This document shows, piece by piece, positions 32,100 to 41,557 of a DNA stretch of 64,000 nucleotides (position 1 is its first letter; every line of letters starts with the position of its first letter). Under the pieces are notes generated by a model. That model made no database searches. It saw only the letters and a list, made by a program, of their open reading frames with translations, and was not told the DNA's origin. This stretch comes from Myroides fluvii (GTDB taxonomy: Bacteria > Bacteroidota > Bacteroidia > Flavobacteriales > Flavobacteriaceae): positions 3,058,501-3,122,500 of the forward strand of contig NZ_CP039934.1 of assembly GCF_009792295.1 (NCBI RefSeq), in the 5' to 3' direction. Position numbers and translations under genes: made by a program.

Positions 32100-34460
32100 G
32101 TGTTGCGTAAACTTATTTTATATAGCGTGTTTCTTTCCTATAGTGCTATAGTGGCTCAACATAAGATTTCTTTTTTGATTGAAGATCAAGAACAGCAATC
32201 GATTCGAGCTGCTGTACTTTATCTCAACCAAACGACCTATACTGCGGATCTATCTGGGCGTATTCATCTTGAATTAAAAGAAGAGCAAAAAGCAAGCGTA
32301 ATGGTATATGCTGAAGGGTATCTACCCTTACAACAAGAAGTGAAACTATACAACGGCAGCGCTTATACCCTCAAATTAACCAAAGAAGTGACGCTTTTAG
32401 ACAATATTCAAATCGCTAAGGCAGCGGAAGAGAAGGAGGTTAATCGCGGTATTATACGCGCTTTGGAAGTTGATGCTAAAAGCCAAGTACTTCGACCTGC
32501 ATCTTTGAGTGATTTGATGAATCGAACAACCGGAATACGCGTTAGAGAAAGTGGAGGCCTAGGGGGAGAAACAAATGTCAACCTCAACGGCTTTCAAGGA
32601 CATGCCATTCGCTATTTTAAGGATGGAATTCCGCTTAATTATCTCGGAAGTGCTTATACACTCGCTACGATTCCTTTGGATGTGTTAAACAAAGTAGAAG
32701 TTTACAAAGGCGTGATTCCTGCATATCTAGCAGGTGACGTCTTAGGAGGGGCAGTTAATTTTGTTTCTAGTACGAACCAGACCAATACACTTAGAGTTTC
32801 GACAGTATATGGTTCTTTCAATACTTGGCGTACCGCAGTACGCGGACATTTCAACCTCAATGATAACATCTACGTTGGCGGGGAATTTTTCTCTAACTAT
32901 TCGGATAATGATTATAAAATTAAGACGCCTAATCCAGAACTAGCACAAGACGTCGCTCAAGTGCGTTTATTTCACAATCGCTACAGACAATATTACACCA
33001 ATGCATATGTAGGAGCAAAGCATTTAAAAATTGCTGATGTTTTACAATTTGATCTGAGTTATTATGCGTTAGATAAACAAATTCAGCATAGTCCCACAAC
33101 GATGCTTACTCCATTTGGTGGAATTGAAGAGCGCCAACACAGTTGGGTACCTACTTTGCGCTACAAAAAGAAACTCGTACAAGACCGACTGTCTATCGAT
33201 CAATTTGTCGCTTATAACGTCGTGAAAAGCAAAACGATAGATACGTTACAAGGGCGCTATACTTGGTTAGGAGAATTTGTTCCGAGAGGATTCAGAGGAG
33301 AAGGGGACCATCCCACGCAAGCGAAAATTGATATGACTTTTTTTACCAGTCGTACGTTGGTGGGCTATCAGTGGAATAAGAATCAACAGTTGTGGTTCAA
33401 CACTACCTATACTTATGCCAAGAGAATCGGTACGGATGATTATGGCAAGAGAATAGAAGAAACTCAACAACCAATTATGGAGGTTCCTTCGTATTACAAG
33501 AAAAATGTCATCGCTTTAGGATGGACCAGTCAATGGTTGAACGCCCAATTGGAAACAACACTTTTGTTGAAAAAGTATAACTATACCAGTGAAGGACTCA
33601 ATACCGCCTATCAAGTGGATTGGAGAACAAAGGATCTGCATACTACTTCCAATAATGCCTGGGGATGGGCCATGGCGTCCAAGTACCAAGTAAAGGAAAA
33701 GATCAATCTTCGCTTTTCTATTGAACATGCCCGTCGATTACCTGGTTATAGCGAACTCTTTGGGGATTATCTATTTATTGCATCTAATTTTGACCTGAAA
33801 CCTGAACAGAGTTTGAATTTTAATTTGGGAATCGAACATGAACTGGGGCGATTGAAATACAGTTTTACTTCCTTTTATCGTCATACCAAGGATATAATTG
33901 TTCTAACAGCAGGAAGCCCCCCTTTATCGCTTTTCATTAATAAAGAACGAGCAGTAGGGTATGGTTTTGAAGGAGATTTGTCGTTTCAATTTACACCAAC
34001 AACTAAAATTTACGGTAATTTCACTTGGCAAAGTATTCGCTATGGTCGTTTTGAAAACATAGCAGATCAATGGCTTAAGGGAAATCGAGTGCCTAATATT
34101 CCGTATTTCTTTGCCAATCTAGGAGGAGAACGAAAATGGAAGCAGCTCTTGACTACACAAGACGTATTAACGCTGTACGCACAGGCGAACTTCGTGCGCG
34201 AATTCTATATTCAACCCATTGATAAATCGATGGAACCTAGTGGGTTTCTCGGGCTCTTTGGTCGGAGTAAAGGGGATGTGAAAAATATTGTTCCCGATCA
34301 AACTGCTTTAATTGCGGGTATTGTGTATGAATGGCCTTCTAGTGGGTGGTCTATAGGACTGGAGGGAAGAAATTTACTGAATCAAGATTTATATGATTAT
34401 TACAAAATTCAAAAAGCAGGTAGGAGCTTCTATCTGAAATTCAATTATAAACTCAATTAA
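32100..34460 (+). CDS. TonB-dependent receptor, XusA-like siderophore receptor (786 aa)
   Basis: The start is GTG (32100) or TTG (32103); both give the signal peptide LRKLILYSVFLSYSAIVAQ. Then a carboxypeptidase-regulatory-like domain (about 22-95), a plug (LMNRTTGIRVRESGGLGGET, NVNLNGFQGHAIRYFKDGIP) and a 22-strand-type barrel ending YLKFNYKLN. The size is typical of siderophore receptors. Three bases separate it from the DUF4374 lipoprotein gene. The order matches xusA-xusB of Bacteroides, which takes up enterobactin-type siderophores. Confidence 0.87.
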   Translation: MLRKLILYSVFLSYSAIVAQHKISFLIEDQEQQSIRAAVLYLNQTTYTADLSGRIHLELKEEQKASVMVYAEGYLPLQQEVKLYNGSAYTLKLTKEVTLLDNIQIAKAAEEKEVNRGIIRALEVDAKSQVLRPASLSDLMNRTTGIRVRESGGLGGETNVNLNGFQGHAIRYFKDGIPLNYLGSAYTLATIPLDVLNKVEVYKGVIPAYLAGDVLGGAVNFVSSTNQTNTLRVSTVYGSFNTWRTAVRGHFNLNDNIYVGGEFFSNYSDNDYKIKTPNPELAQDVAQVRLFHNRYRQYYTNAYVGAKHLKIADVLQFDLSYYALDKQIQHSPTTMLTPFGGIEERQHSWVPTLRYKKKLVQDRLSIDQFVAYNVVKSKTIDTLQGRYTWLGEFVPRGFRGEGDHPTQAKIDMTFFTSRTLVGYQWNKNQQLWFNTTYTYAKRIGTDDYGKRIEETQQPIMEVPSYYKKNVIALGWTSQWLNAQLETTLLLKKYNYTSEGLNTAYQVDWRTKDLHTTSNNAWGWAMASKYQVKEKINLRFSIEHARRLPGYSELFGDYLFIASNFDLKPEQSLNFNLGIEHELGRLKYSFTSFYRHTKDIIVLTAGSPPLSLFINKERAVGYGFEGDLSFQFTPTTKIYGNFTWQSIRYGRFENIADQWLKGNRVPNIPYFFANLGGERKWKQLLTTQDVLTLYAQANFVREFYIQPIDKSMEPSGFLGLFGRSKGDVKNIVPDQTALIAGIVYEWPSSGWSIGLEGRNLLNQDLYDYYKIQKAGRSFYLKFNYKLN

Positions 34461-34463
34461 TCT

Positions 34464-35756
34464 ATGCAAACAATGAAACGAATACTATCCTTGGCTTTTA
34501 TATTGCCTTTAGTCTTGACAGGATGTTCATCTGATGATAATAAAGGTACTCCTGAGCCTCCTTTTCCACCCCTTGATAAGGAAGCACATTATTTTGTGAT
34601 GACGTTGGCAGAAGGAAAGGGGCCTGTTAAAAATGGTTTTCTTAAAAGCTATGCTCAACTTCCAGCAGGAACCATTGACAATGCAACAGGAAATACCACG
34701 GCTGCAGGTGGAATGGGGGGATATCGCCAGTATGGGGATCGCGTGTATCGTATGTTTGATGATAATAATGCGAGAAGTTTAGGGCAATTCGTCTTCGATG
34801 AGAAAGGATTTTACTCAACGAAATCAATAGCTGTTGAACCAAAAATTGCAGGTTCAGGGAATTTTACCTTGACCAATGACAATCAAACAGGATACTATTT
34901 TGAAGGAGCTTCCCCTACAGCAATTCAGATTTTTGATCCAATTGCCATGACCAAGAAAGGTCAATTGGGAGATTATACGGCTCAAATTCAAAAATTAGAA
35001 ACAGACTTACAGTTGAGGGGAGTGAATTTTCGTGCAATAGGACAGCATTTTTTGGCAGTAAATGGAGATAAGCTCTACGCGGATATTACTTTCGGTAAGA
35101 ATCAAGGGGCTCAAGGTGGAATGTTTGACGGAGTGGCTCCCGATGTTCACCTAGCGGTTATTGACTTAAAAACAGGTGCTTGGATTGCGAATACTGCTGT
35201 AGAAAATACAGGTAATATCGCATTCGTAGATGAGAATCCCCTGTATTATTTTGACGAAAATAGAGACTTATACCTAATCACTCAAGGAATCAAAACAGGT
35301 GGATTGGGGGATCATTCGAAGATTGCGCGAATTAGAAATGGTGCAAATCAAGTGGATCCATCTTGGGAATTAGATTTTAACACCTTGTTTAGTCAAGTAG
35401 CTTCAGGAAAATTCGCAACAATCTTTGTTGAAAAAGGAAAGATTATTACGCTAGTGAATGAAATAACCTTGGCTGACCCTCAGTCGATTAACTTAACGCC
35501 TATATGGAAATACGTAGTGATTGACGTTCAGACAAAATCGGTTACACCCATCGCTATTGAAGGAGTAACTTTAGTAGAAACACCAGCCGCAGCATTGGGA
35601 GTTTCTAAGATTGACAATAAGCACTTCATCCGCGTGGTAAGTGAAAATAAATTGGGATTTTATGAATTGTCTAGTGATTTCCTGACTGCGAAACCATCAA
35701 TTGCAATCGGAAAGGGTGGAAAACCGCAGGGATTATTTAAAGTGATTAGAAAGTAA
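34464..35756 (+). CDS. DUF4374 lipoprotein, XusB-like (430 aa)
   Basis: Lipoprotein signal ending LTGC, followed by SSDDNKGTPEPPFPPLDKE, a surface-export-like acidic start. The rest is a beta-propeller-like DUF4374 domain (HYFVMTLAEGKGPVKNGFLK onward). In Bacteroides the DUF4374 protein XusB is a surface lipoprotein that captures ferric enterobactin and works with the TonB receptor XusA. Operon position directly behind the receptor supports the same role here. It is followed, 3 bp later, by an esterase gene. Confidence 0.85.
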   Translation: MQTMKRILSLAFILPLVLTGCSSDDNKGTPEPPFPPLDKEAHYFVMTLAEGKGPVKNGFLKSYAQLPAGTIDNATGNTTAAGGMGGYRQYGDRVYRMFDDNNARSLGQFVFDEKGFYSTKSIAVEPKIAGSGNFTLTNDNQTGYYFEGASPTAIQIFDPIAMTKKGQLGDYTAQIQKLETDLQLRGVNFRAIGQHFLAVNGDKLYADITFGKNQGAQGGMFDGVAPDVHLAVIDLKTGAWIANTAVENTGNIAFVDENPLYYFDENRDLYLITQGIKTGGLGDHSKIARIRNGANQVDPSWELDFNTLFSQVASGKFATIFVEKGKIITLVNEITLADPQSINLTPIWKYVVIDVQTKSVTPIAIEGVTLVETPAAALGVSKIDNKHFIRVVSENKLGFYELSSDFLTAKPSIAIGKGGKPQGLFKVIRK

Positions 35757-35759
35757 AAA

Positions 35760-36956
35760 ATGAAGCTAAGCGTATTAGTCGTAATGCTAGTAGGAATGAT
35801 AACCATGAATGTACAGGCTCAAAAAAGATATACAGTAGCAATTCGCCTTCACGTCAAGGAACAAGCCGAGACCAAGGAGGCAATTTATATAACAGGAAAT
35901 TTCAATCAATGGAATCCCAAAGAGGAACGTTATAAATTAGAACCCAAGGTAGAAACTGGGGAGTATCATATTACATTAAGCGATATTCCGCAAGGGGTAT
36001 TGGAGTATAAATTCTCCCGTGGTTCTTGGCAAACGTTAGAATGCTCTCCAACGGGACGACTAATGAATGTACATGATGATGTGATTCAACAAGATAAAAC
36101 CCTTCAAAACACAATTTTTGCTTGGCGTGATGCGTATCCTGCCTCAACAGCACCAGAAGACCTTATTGTATTGGAGAATTTTATCATGCCCGAACTTCAT
36201 CGAACAAGGACGATTCGCATTTATCTACCTAGGAAGTATAAAACAACTCAAGCAGTATATCCCGTGTGGTATCTACACGATGGACAAGATTTATTTGACG
36301 AAGCGAGTTCAGAGGGACGTCTAGGACCTGTAGAATGGGGAATAGATGAAACCATTGAGCGCTTGGGCGATCAGTATATAATTGTAGGAATAGATCACGA
36401 ATATGAAAAGAATCGAAGAGAAAGTGAATATGCCTTTTTCCCCACGAGTCAAACTCCTATTGCGGAGGGCAAACAGTATTTAGCTTTTATTGTCGATACG
36501 CTCAAACCTTATATCGATGCCAATTACCGCACTTTGAAAGACAAGGAAAATACAGGTATTGCAGGGGGATCCTTAGGGGGATTGATTTCTTTGTATGCAG
36601 GGTTGACCTATCCAGCAGTATTTGGTAAAGTAGGGGTTTTCTCTCCTTCGCTTTGGCAAGATCAACAACAGCTACAAGCTTATATGGATGGTTTTACATC
36701 AGCGCAAATTCAATTGGTACAACAACAGTACTATTTCTTCTATGCTGGTGGAAGAGAAAATCGCAAGATAGGGGAAGGGCAAGTGGTTCACATGGATCAA
36801 GATGTTCTAGCGCTCACCCAGCAGTTAAAAAAACGCTTTCAACTGCAACAAAATATAAAAATAGATCCAATGGGTAAACACGGAGCCTGGTATTGGCAAC
36901 AAGCGTTTTCTTGGATGATAATAGAAAATAATCAATTTAATAGCAAAACACAATGA
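35760..36956 (+). CDS. CBM48-like/esterase fusion, siderophore-esterase candidate (398 aa)
   Basis: Signal peptide (ends NVQAQ), an N-terminal beta-sandwich of the CBM48/AMPK type (residues about 25-110, YITGNFNQWNP), then an alpha/beta-hydrolase domain of the esterase-D/Fes/IroE group (VWYLHDGQDLFDEAS, the nucleophile elbow GGSLGGLIS and a C-terminal GKHGAWYWQQAF supplying the His). Members hydrolyse ferric catecholate trilactones or other esters. In this operon it probably releases iron from the captured siderophore in the periplasm. It overlaps the next gene by ATGA. Confidence 0.8.
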   Translation: MKLSVLVVMLVGMITMNVQAQKRYTVAIRLHVKEQAETKEAIYITGNFNQWNPKEERYKLEPKVETGEYHITLSDIPQGVLEYKFSRGSWQTLECSPTGRLMNVHDDVIQQDKTLQNTIFAWRDAYPASTAPEDLIVLENFIMPELHRTRTIRIYLPRKYKTTQAVYPVWYLHDGQDLFDEASSEGRLGPVEWGIDETIERLGDQYIIVGIDHEYEKNRRESEYAFFPTSQTPIAEGKQYLAFIVDTLKPYIDANYRTLKDKENTGIAGGSLGGLISLYAGLTYPAVFGKVGVFSPSLWQDQQQLQAYMDGFTSAQIQLVQQQYYFFYAGGRENRKIGEGQVVHMDQDVLALTQQLKKRFQLQQNIKIDPMGKHGAWYWQQAFSWMIIENNQFNSKTQ

Positions 36957-37978
36957 AATACACCAACCAAATTACTTTAGTAGGAGCCTGCATATTGGCT
37001 TTGTCCACAACAGCTGTTGCTCAAACAATTGACAAGAGCCAAGCCGTTGGAAAAGGATTATATGAATTGGCGTACAACAGCGGAGATAACGGAGTATACG
37101 TTGCGTCAGTTGTCGATTTTAAAAATAAAGAAGGAATCATTTACAAATTAGATGGCAATACTTTAGCGGTCGAAAAGGAGATTAATGTACAAGGAAATCC
37201 TGTATTTGGTATAGCGGTTAATGAAAAGACGCAAAAGTTGTACGGAACCAATACGATTACCAATGCAATGACCGTGGTACATTTAAAAACAGGAGAGGTT
37301 AAAGTTATTCCGGGTACGCATGAAAAAGGGCACAATAGAGAAATTGCTATTGATACAAGCACAAATACCATTTACGCCTCAGATACACAGGAAGAAGGGC
37401 GAATCTGGATAATCAACGGAGATAAAGATACTTTAGAAGGCTATATCGAAAATACGGGTGTTTTTACTGCAGGTTTAGCTTTCGATACTAAAACAAATAA
37501 ATTGTATGCTACGAATATGGGCACAAATGAAGTAGCCATCATCGATCCAAAAACAAAAAAAGTAATCAAGAAATTTGCTTCTGGAGGAGAAAGTCCTATT
37601 AATGTGGCTATTGATGAAGAAGGACGCCGTTTATTCGTGACAAATTCTTCTACAGGATTGACTATTTTACATGCTGATTCAGGTGAGTTATTAAAAGTAG
37701 TGAAGTTCAAAGGGGGATCTTTGGGGGTGAAATATGCGCCAACAGCGAATAAAATCGTATTAGCAAACAGAGAGAGCGGTAAAACTGCGATCGTTGACGG
37801 TAAGTCGTATGAGGTTGTGAAGGAATTAGAAACAGGCTCCCATCCTAATACTGTTGCCGTAAATGTAAAAACAGGAACAGTTTACATAACAAATAAAACA
37901 AAGCGTATGCCAAAAGAGGACGGAAAAGAACCTCAAGTGGATACCAATGGTGATATTGTGAGTAAAATCCAATTGTAA
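36953..37978 (+). CDS. YncE-like beta-propeller protein (341 aa)
   Basis: Signal peptide (ends AVAQ) and seven-bladed-propeller repeats of the YncE/YVTN type, e.g. NEKTQKLYGTNTITNAMTVV, TNTIYASDTQEEG, TNKLYATNMGTNEVAIIDPK, RRLFVTNSSTGLTIL. YncE of E. coli is iron-regulated and periplasmic. It starts in an overlap with the esterase gene and closes the operon. Role in siderophore use is inferred. Confidence 0.8.
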   Translation: MKYTNQITLVGACILALSTTAVAQTIDKSQAVGKGLYELAYNSGDNGVYVASVVDFKNKEGIIYKLDGNTLAVEKEINVQGNPVFGIAVNEKTQKLYGTNTITNAMTVVHLKTGEVKVIPGTHEKGHNREIAIDTSTNTIYASDTQEEGRIWIINGDKDTLEGYIENTGVFTAGLAFDTKTNKLYATNMGTNEVAIIDPKTKKVIKKFASGGESPINVAIDEEGRRLFVTNSSTGLTILHADSGELLKVVKFKGGSLGVKYAPTANKIVLANRESGKTAIVDGKSYEVVKELETGSHPNTVAVNVKTGTVYITNKTKRMPKEDGKEPQVDTNGDIVSKIQL

Positions 37979-38004
37979 GTTGAGACGTTAGATTTTAAGT
38001 TGTT

Positions 38005-38034
38005 AAAGAGGCTGCATTTGCAGCCTCTTTTTTT
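38005..38034 (+). terminator. terminator of the siderophore operon
   Basis: AAAGAGGCTGC (38005-38015) pairs with GCAGCCTCTTT (38020-38030), followed by TTTT: an 11-bp GC-containing stem with a T tail, 27 bp after the last stop codon. Confidence 0.85.
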
Positions 38035-38134
38035 GTGTAAAGAAATCGGAAACAAGTGCAAAAAACACTTAGAAAGCTTTTACATCCAACGGAAGAATCT
38101 TACCTTAGTCGTTAGTCGTATTTATGTTTGATCC

Positions 38135-39337
38135 ATGAAGCCCATCTATTACCGTATTCCCTTTTTTAATCTTTTACTCGCAGCTTTATTAGGGCTTTTG
38201 TTGAGAGGTGCTTTTGTTTTTCCCATAGAAGGGATGACGTTTTTATATGTCTTACATGGACACTCCCATGTGGCCTTGCTGGGGTGGTTGTATTTATTGG
38301 TGTATGTGCTATTGGTGGATCAATTTGCTGTAAAAACACCAGAAGAAGAGCGTTTTTATCGTCGGTTGTATTGGGTGACACAAGGCGCTGTTATTGGAAT
38401 GGCACTGACTTTTCCTTTTCAAGGGTATGCTGCTCCCTCTATTTTCTTTTCAACCTTGCATATTATTTGCTCCTATCTCTTTGTATACCGCTTAGGACGA
38501 AATTACCTTGAGCGAGATAGGCAACAAACGCTTTGGATGAAAACGGCTTTGTTTTTTATGGTATTCTCAACTATTGGCGTTTGGTTTTTAGGCCCTGCTA
38601 TTGGAATGATGGGGAAGGCTAGTCCCTTTTTTCAACTGTGTATTCAGTTTTTTCTTCATTTTCAATTCGATGGCTGGTTTTTTACCGCCTTTATAGCGTT
38701 GCTTTATGCCTATGCTTTTCCAGAACCTCTAAAGCAAAATTCGTTGAATAGTTGGTATGGACTGTGGATTGTTTCTGTTGTATTAACTTATGCATTACCC
38801 GTGGGTTGGTTTTCGGAAGCTTCGCTATGGTACTACCTCAATGCAGGGGGCGTATTGTTGCAAGCGATAGCCTTGTATATGCTCATGAAACCGCTACTAT
38901 TGAGGCATATAAAAGAGCAATCCATAACTTCTATCTGGAAAAATATCCTGTTCTTATTGGCAATCAGTTGTATCGCTATTCGTCTCTTCCTTCAATTACT
39001 TACCTTAGCCGAACCGTTAGTGTTAGCACTAAAGGGAGTAAGAGGCTGGGTTGTCGGATTCATTCATTTGAATATGTTGGGTATTTTTACGGCTTTAGGC
39101 GTGTGGATTTTAATTCAAACAGGAAAGATCTCCTTGACCTTTTGGACGAAAATAGGATGTGTTTGTCTATGTTTAGGATTTATACTTACAGAGGGGTTAC
39201 TCGGTATACAAGGTGCTCAACAATTTTTAAGGGTATCCTGGCTTGATGCTTATAGCATACTGCAGTTGTTGTTTTGGTTTTCTGTTTTTTTACCCGTAAG
39301 TGTCGTTTGTTTTTTGATGAACCGTAAATGGAATTAG
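38135..39337 (+). CDS. polytopic membrane protein, heme-copper-oxidase-like (400 aa)
   Basis: About twelve transmembrane helices. HGHSHVALLGWLYLLVYVLL (His41, His43, His45) resembles the heme-ligand helix of the cytochrome oxidase/NO reductase subunit I family, and later helices carry FQFDGWFF and GFIHLNMLG. The usual CuB histidine cluster is not obvious. It is a Bacteroidetes relative of that superfamily of unknown function. Monocistronic. Confidence 0.6.
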   Translation: MKPIYYRIPFFNLLLAALLGLLLRGAFVFPIEGMTFLYVLHGHSHVALLGWLYLLVYVLLVDQFAVKTPEEERFYRRLYWVTQGAVIGMALTFPFQGYAAPSIFFSTLHIICSYLFVYRLGRNYLERDRQQTLWMKTALFFMVFSTIGVWFLGPAIGMMGKASPFFQLCIQFFLHFQFDGWFFTAFIALLYAYAFPEPLKQNSLNSWYGLWIVSVVLTYALPVGWFSEASLWYYLNAGGVLLQAIALYMLMKPLLLRHIKEQSITSIWKNILFLLAISCIAIRLFLQLLTLAEPLVLALKGVRGWVVGFIHLNMLGIFTALGVWILIQTGKISLTFWTKIGCVCLCLGFILTEGLLGIQGAQQFLRVSWLDAYSILQLLFWFSVFLPVSVVCFLMNRKWN

Positions 39338-39489
39338 AAAGAAGAGAAGGTAGTTTTTTCCTCTGTAATGAACATTTCACCACCCAACACAAACAAAAAA
39401 GGGGCTGTCTAAAAAGAAAGAAGAGTCGTTTGAGAATTGAATATTTGAAGTTCTTTTTGTGAGAGTTTAGGAGTAAAAATAATAAAAAA

Positions 39490-39521
39490 AGAAAGAGGGA
39501 ATCTTTTAGGATCCCCTCTTT
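39490..39521 (-). terminator. terminator of the DUF349 operon
   Basis: On the minus strand AAAGAGGGGATC pairs with GATTCCCTCTTT around CTAAAA (one mismatch) and is followed by a T-rich run. It lies just after the DUF349 stop codon. Confidence 0.75.
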
Positions 39522-39524
39522 GTA

Positions 39525-41420
39525 TTATGCATTGAGACTTCTAATTTGTTGTAGTTTATCTTGCCAAATTTTCAACTCATCTCTGTATTTTTCAATGTTT
39601 TTATTCACTTCTTTAACGAGTGGATTGTCTTTTGTGGCATTAGTAACATACGCTAAGTTGTTTTCTAATTGTAAAATTCCACTTGAAATCTCCTCAATCT
39701 TACGTTGGATGAAGATAGCCTCTTGTTGTAATTTTCGCTTGTCATTTGATTCTAATAAATCATCCAACTTAGTAGAGAATTTCATTGCTTCAGTTTCTCT
39801 TTTACTCAAGCTAAGTTTATCGAATAATACATCCAAGATTTTATTGAATTTTCCTTCAATAAAGCGTTTATTGTGTGGTACATTTCCAAGGCTTTTCCAC
39901 GTATTAATTTTTTCCTTGATTGCTTCTAAATCCGCTTTGTGTTCTCCAACCAAAGTGAATGATTTTAACTCTTCTAAGAATTCTTTTTTCTTGTTGTAGT
40001 TTTCATTGCCTTCTTGGTTTTCGCTATTTCGAACGGTATGTAAACGATCGAAGTAGTAGTTACAAGCATCTTTAAAATCTTTCCACAATTGATCAGAATA
40101 CTTTCTTGGTACATGGCCAATTTTTTTCCAATCCTCTTGGATTTGCTTCATGATAGGAGTTATCTTATCGAAATCCTCACTATCCTTGTACTTAAGAGCT
40201 TTCTCGATAAGAGCGAGCTTGTCGTTATAATTTTTCTGCTGAACCTTTTTCAGATCCTTGTAAAATCTATTTTTGTTGGCATTGAAGTTTCGCGTTGCCA
40301 ATTTAAATAAGCCCCACACTTCTTCATTATTCTCTTGGGGTACTTTTCCAATAGAAAAGAAGTGATTGCGAAGTTCTTCTACTTTTTTAATTTCTTTTTG
40401 CCATTGGCTATGCGAAGTAATTTCTTGTCTAGACAAGATGTCGATTTGACTAATTACTTGTACTTTTAAGCCTAAATTCTCTTTTTCACCTTCGCGTAAA
40501 TTTTCGAATAACAATTCGCGTTTATCGTGGAGTTGCTTGGTTAATTCACTGAATTTCTCCCAGATTTCCTCTCGTATTTCACGATCTACAGGGCCAATTT
40601 CTTCTCTCCAAATACGGTGTAAGGTTTGAAGTTCTCTAAAGGCCTTGATAACATCATCTTCGTGCAGTAATTCTTGGGCGCGGGTAATTATCTTTTGCTT
40701 TTGATCTAAATTGTGTTTAAAATCTAAATCTCTTGATTCTCTATCTAAGTGTAGTTGATCGTAAAAGCGCTCGATGTGAAAGTGATAGTTATTCCAAACG
40801 TGGTTGTATTTGTCCTTTGGAATAGCTCCTGCATTTTTCCACTCGTCTCTTAGATCCCCTAATAATTTAAGTGCATCCGCTTTATTTTCACTTGTGTCTA
40901 CAAGATCTTTGATACGATCAATGATGTTGATGCGTTTGTTTAGATTTGCAGTTAAGTTGTTTTGTAATTCCTTGAAGTAAGCATTTTTCTTTGCTTTAAA
41001 ATCATTGTAAAAAGAATCAAAAGTTGCCTTTAACGGAAGATTATAGTCAAAGTCACCTGGGTTGGCATCGGGATTCTCTTCTAAGAAGGCTTCTCTTTTT
41101 TCGTCTATTAAATCGCTGTACTTTCTGTAGAATTCTTTTTTAATATCTTCTACAATATCCTTAATCGTTGTGATTTTATAGCTTTGAGTAAGCTTTTGCA
41201 ACTCAGTAGTGAGTTGTTCCATATCCAGCTTTTCATAGTCAAGGATTGTGATGTCATTTTTTTCATGGACATCATTGTCTTCACCTTCTTCGGCATTTGA
41301 TGCAGTAATGGAATCTAGAGCTTTTTCTCTTTCAGCAAGATCTGCAGAATTAGGCGTAGTTGATTCCGGATTTTGTCCATCTGCTAGCTCGTGCAGGTTT
41401 TCATTCTTTTGTTCTAACAT
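39525..41420 (-). CDS. DUF349 domain-containing protein (631 aa)
   Basis: Long, highly charged, mostly helical protein with a low-complexity N-terminus (LEQKNENLHELADGQNPEST). It contains several tandem repeats of about 70 residues of the DUF349 type (KWKNAG-, DWKKIGHVPRKYSDQLWKDF, WKSLGNVPHNKRFIEGKF). I start at ATG 41420 rather than the far upstream ATG of the same frame, which reads through the aroE-DUF349 intergenic DNA. Function unknown; the gene order with aroE, TPR, aminotransferase and OstA recurs in Flavobacteria. Confidence 0.85.
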   Translation of the reverse strand: MLEQKNENLHELADGQNPESTTPNSADLAEREKALDSITASNAEEGEDNDVHEKNDITILDYEKLDMEQLTTELQKLTQSYKITTIKDIVEDIKKEFYRKYSDLIDEKREAFLEENPDANPGDFDYNLPLKATFDSFYNDFKAKKNAYFKELQNNLTANLNKRINIIDRIKDLVDTSENKADALKLLGDLRDEWKNAGAIPKDKYNHVWNNYHFHIERFYDQLHLDRESRDLDFKHNLDQKQKIITRAQELLHEDDVIKAFRELQTLHRIWREEIGPVDREIREEIWEKFSELTKQLHDKRELLFENLREGEKENLGLKVQVISQIDILSRQEITSHSQWQKEIKKVEELRNHFFSIGKVPQENNEEVWGLFKLATRNFNANKNRFYKDLKKVQQKNYNDKLALIEKALKYKDSEDFDKITPIMKQIQEDWKKIGHVPRKYSDQLWKDFKDACNYYFDRLHTVRNSENQEGNENYNKKKEFLEELKSFTLVGEHKADLEAIKEKINTWKSLGNVPHNKRFIEGKFNKILDVLFDKLSLSKRETEAMKFSTKLDDLLESNDKRKLQQEAIFIQRKIEEISSGILQLENNLAYVTNATKDNPLVKEVNKNIEKYRDELKIWQDKLQQIRSLNA

Positions 41421-41557
41421 AGGTAAAAAAATCTTATAATTAACAACAATAATCCTCGCTAAGGATATTTCTAATATTCTCAAATTTAGTAAAAAATATC
41501 TAAAGTAAAAGGAAATGGCAGGATTAATACGCAATAAATAATCTTGTTTTCACCCTT

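Noticed and set aside
38752..39246. 164-codon open frame overlapping the polytopic membrane protein
   Set aside because: Lies in another frame of a clear membrane protein gene, with an unlikely Cys/Arg-rich composition.
39520..39999. 159-codon open frame antisense to the DUF349 gene
   Set aside because: Ser/Leu-rich shadow of the Lys/Glu-rich DUF349 coding sequence; no start signals.
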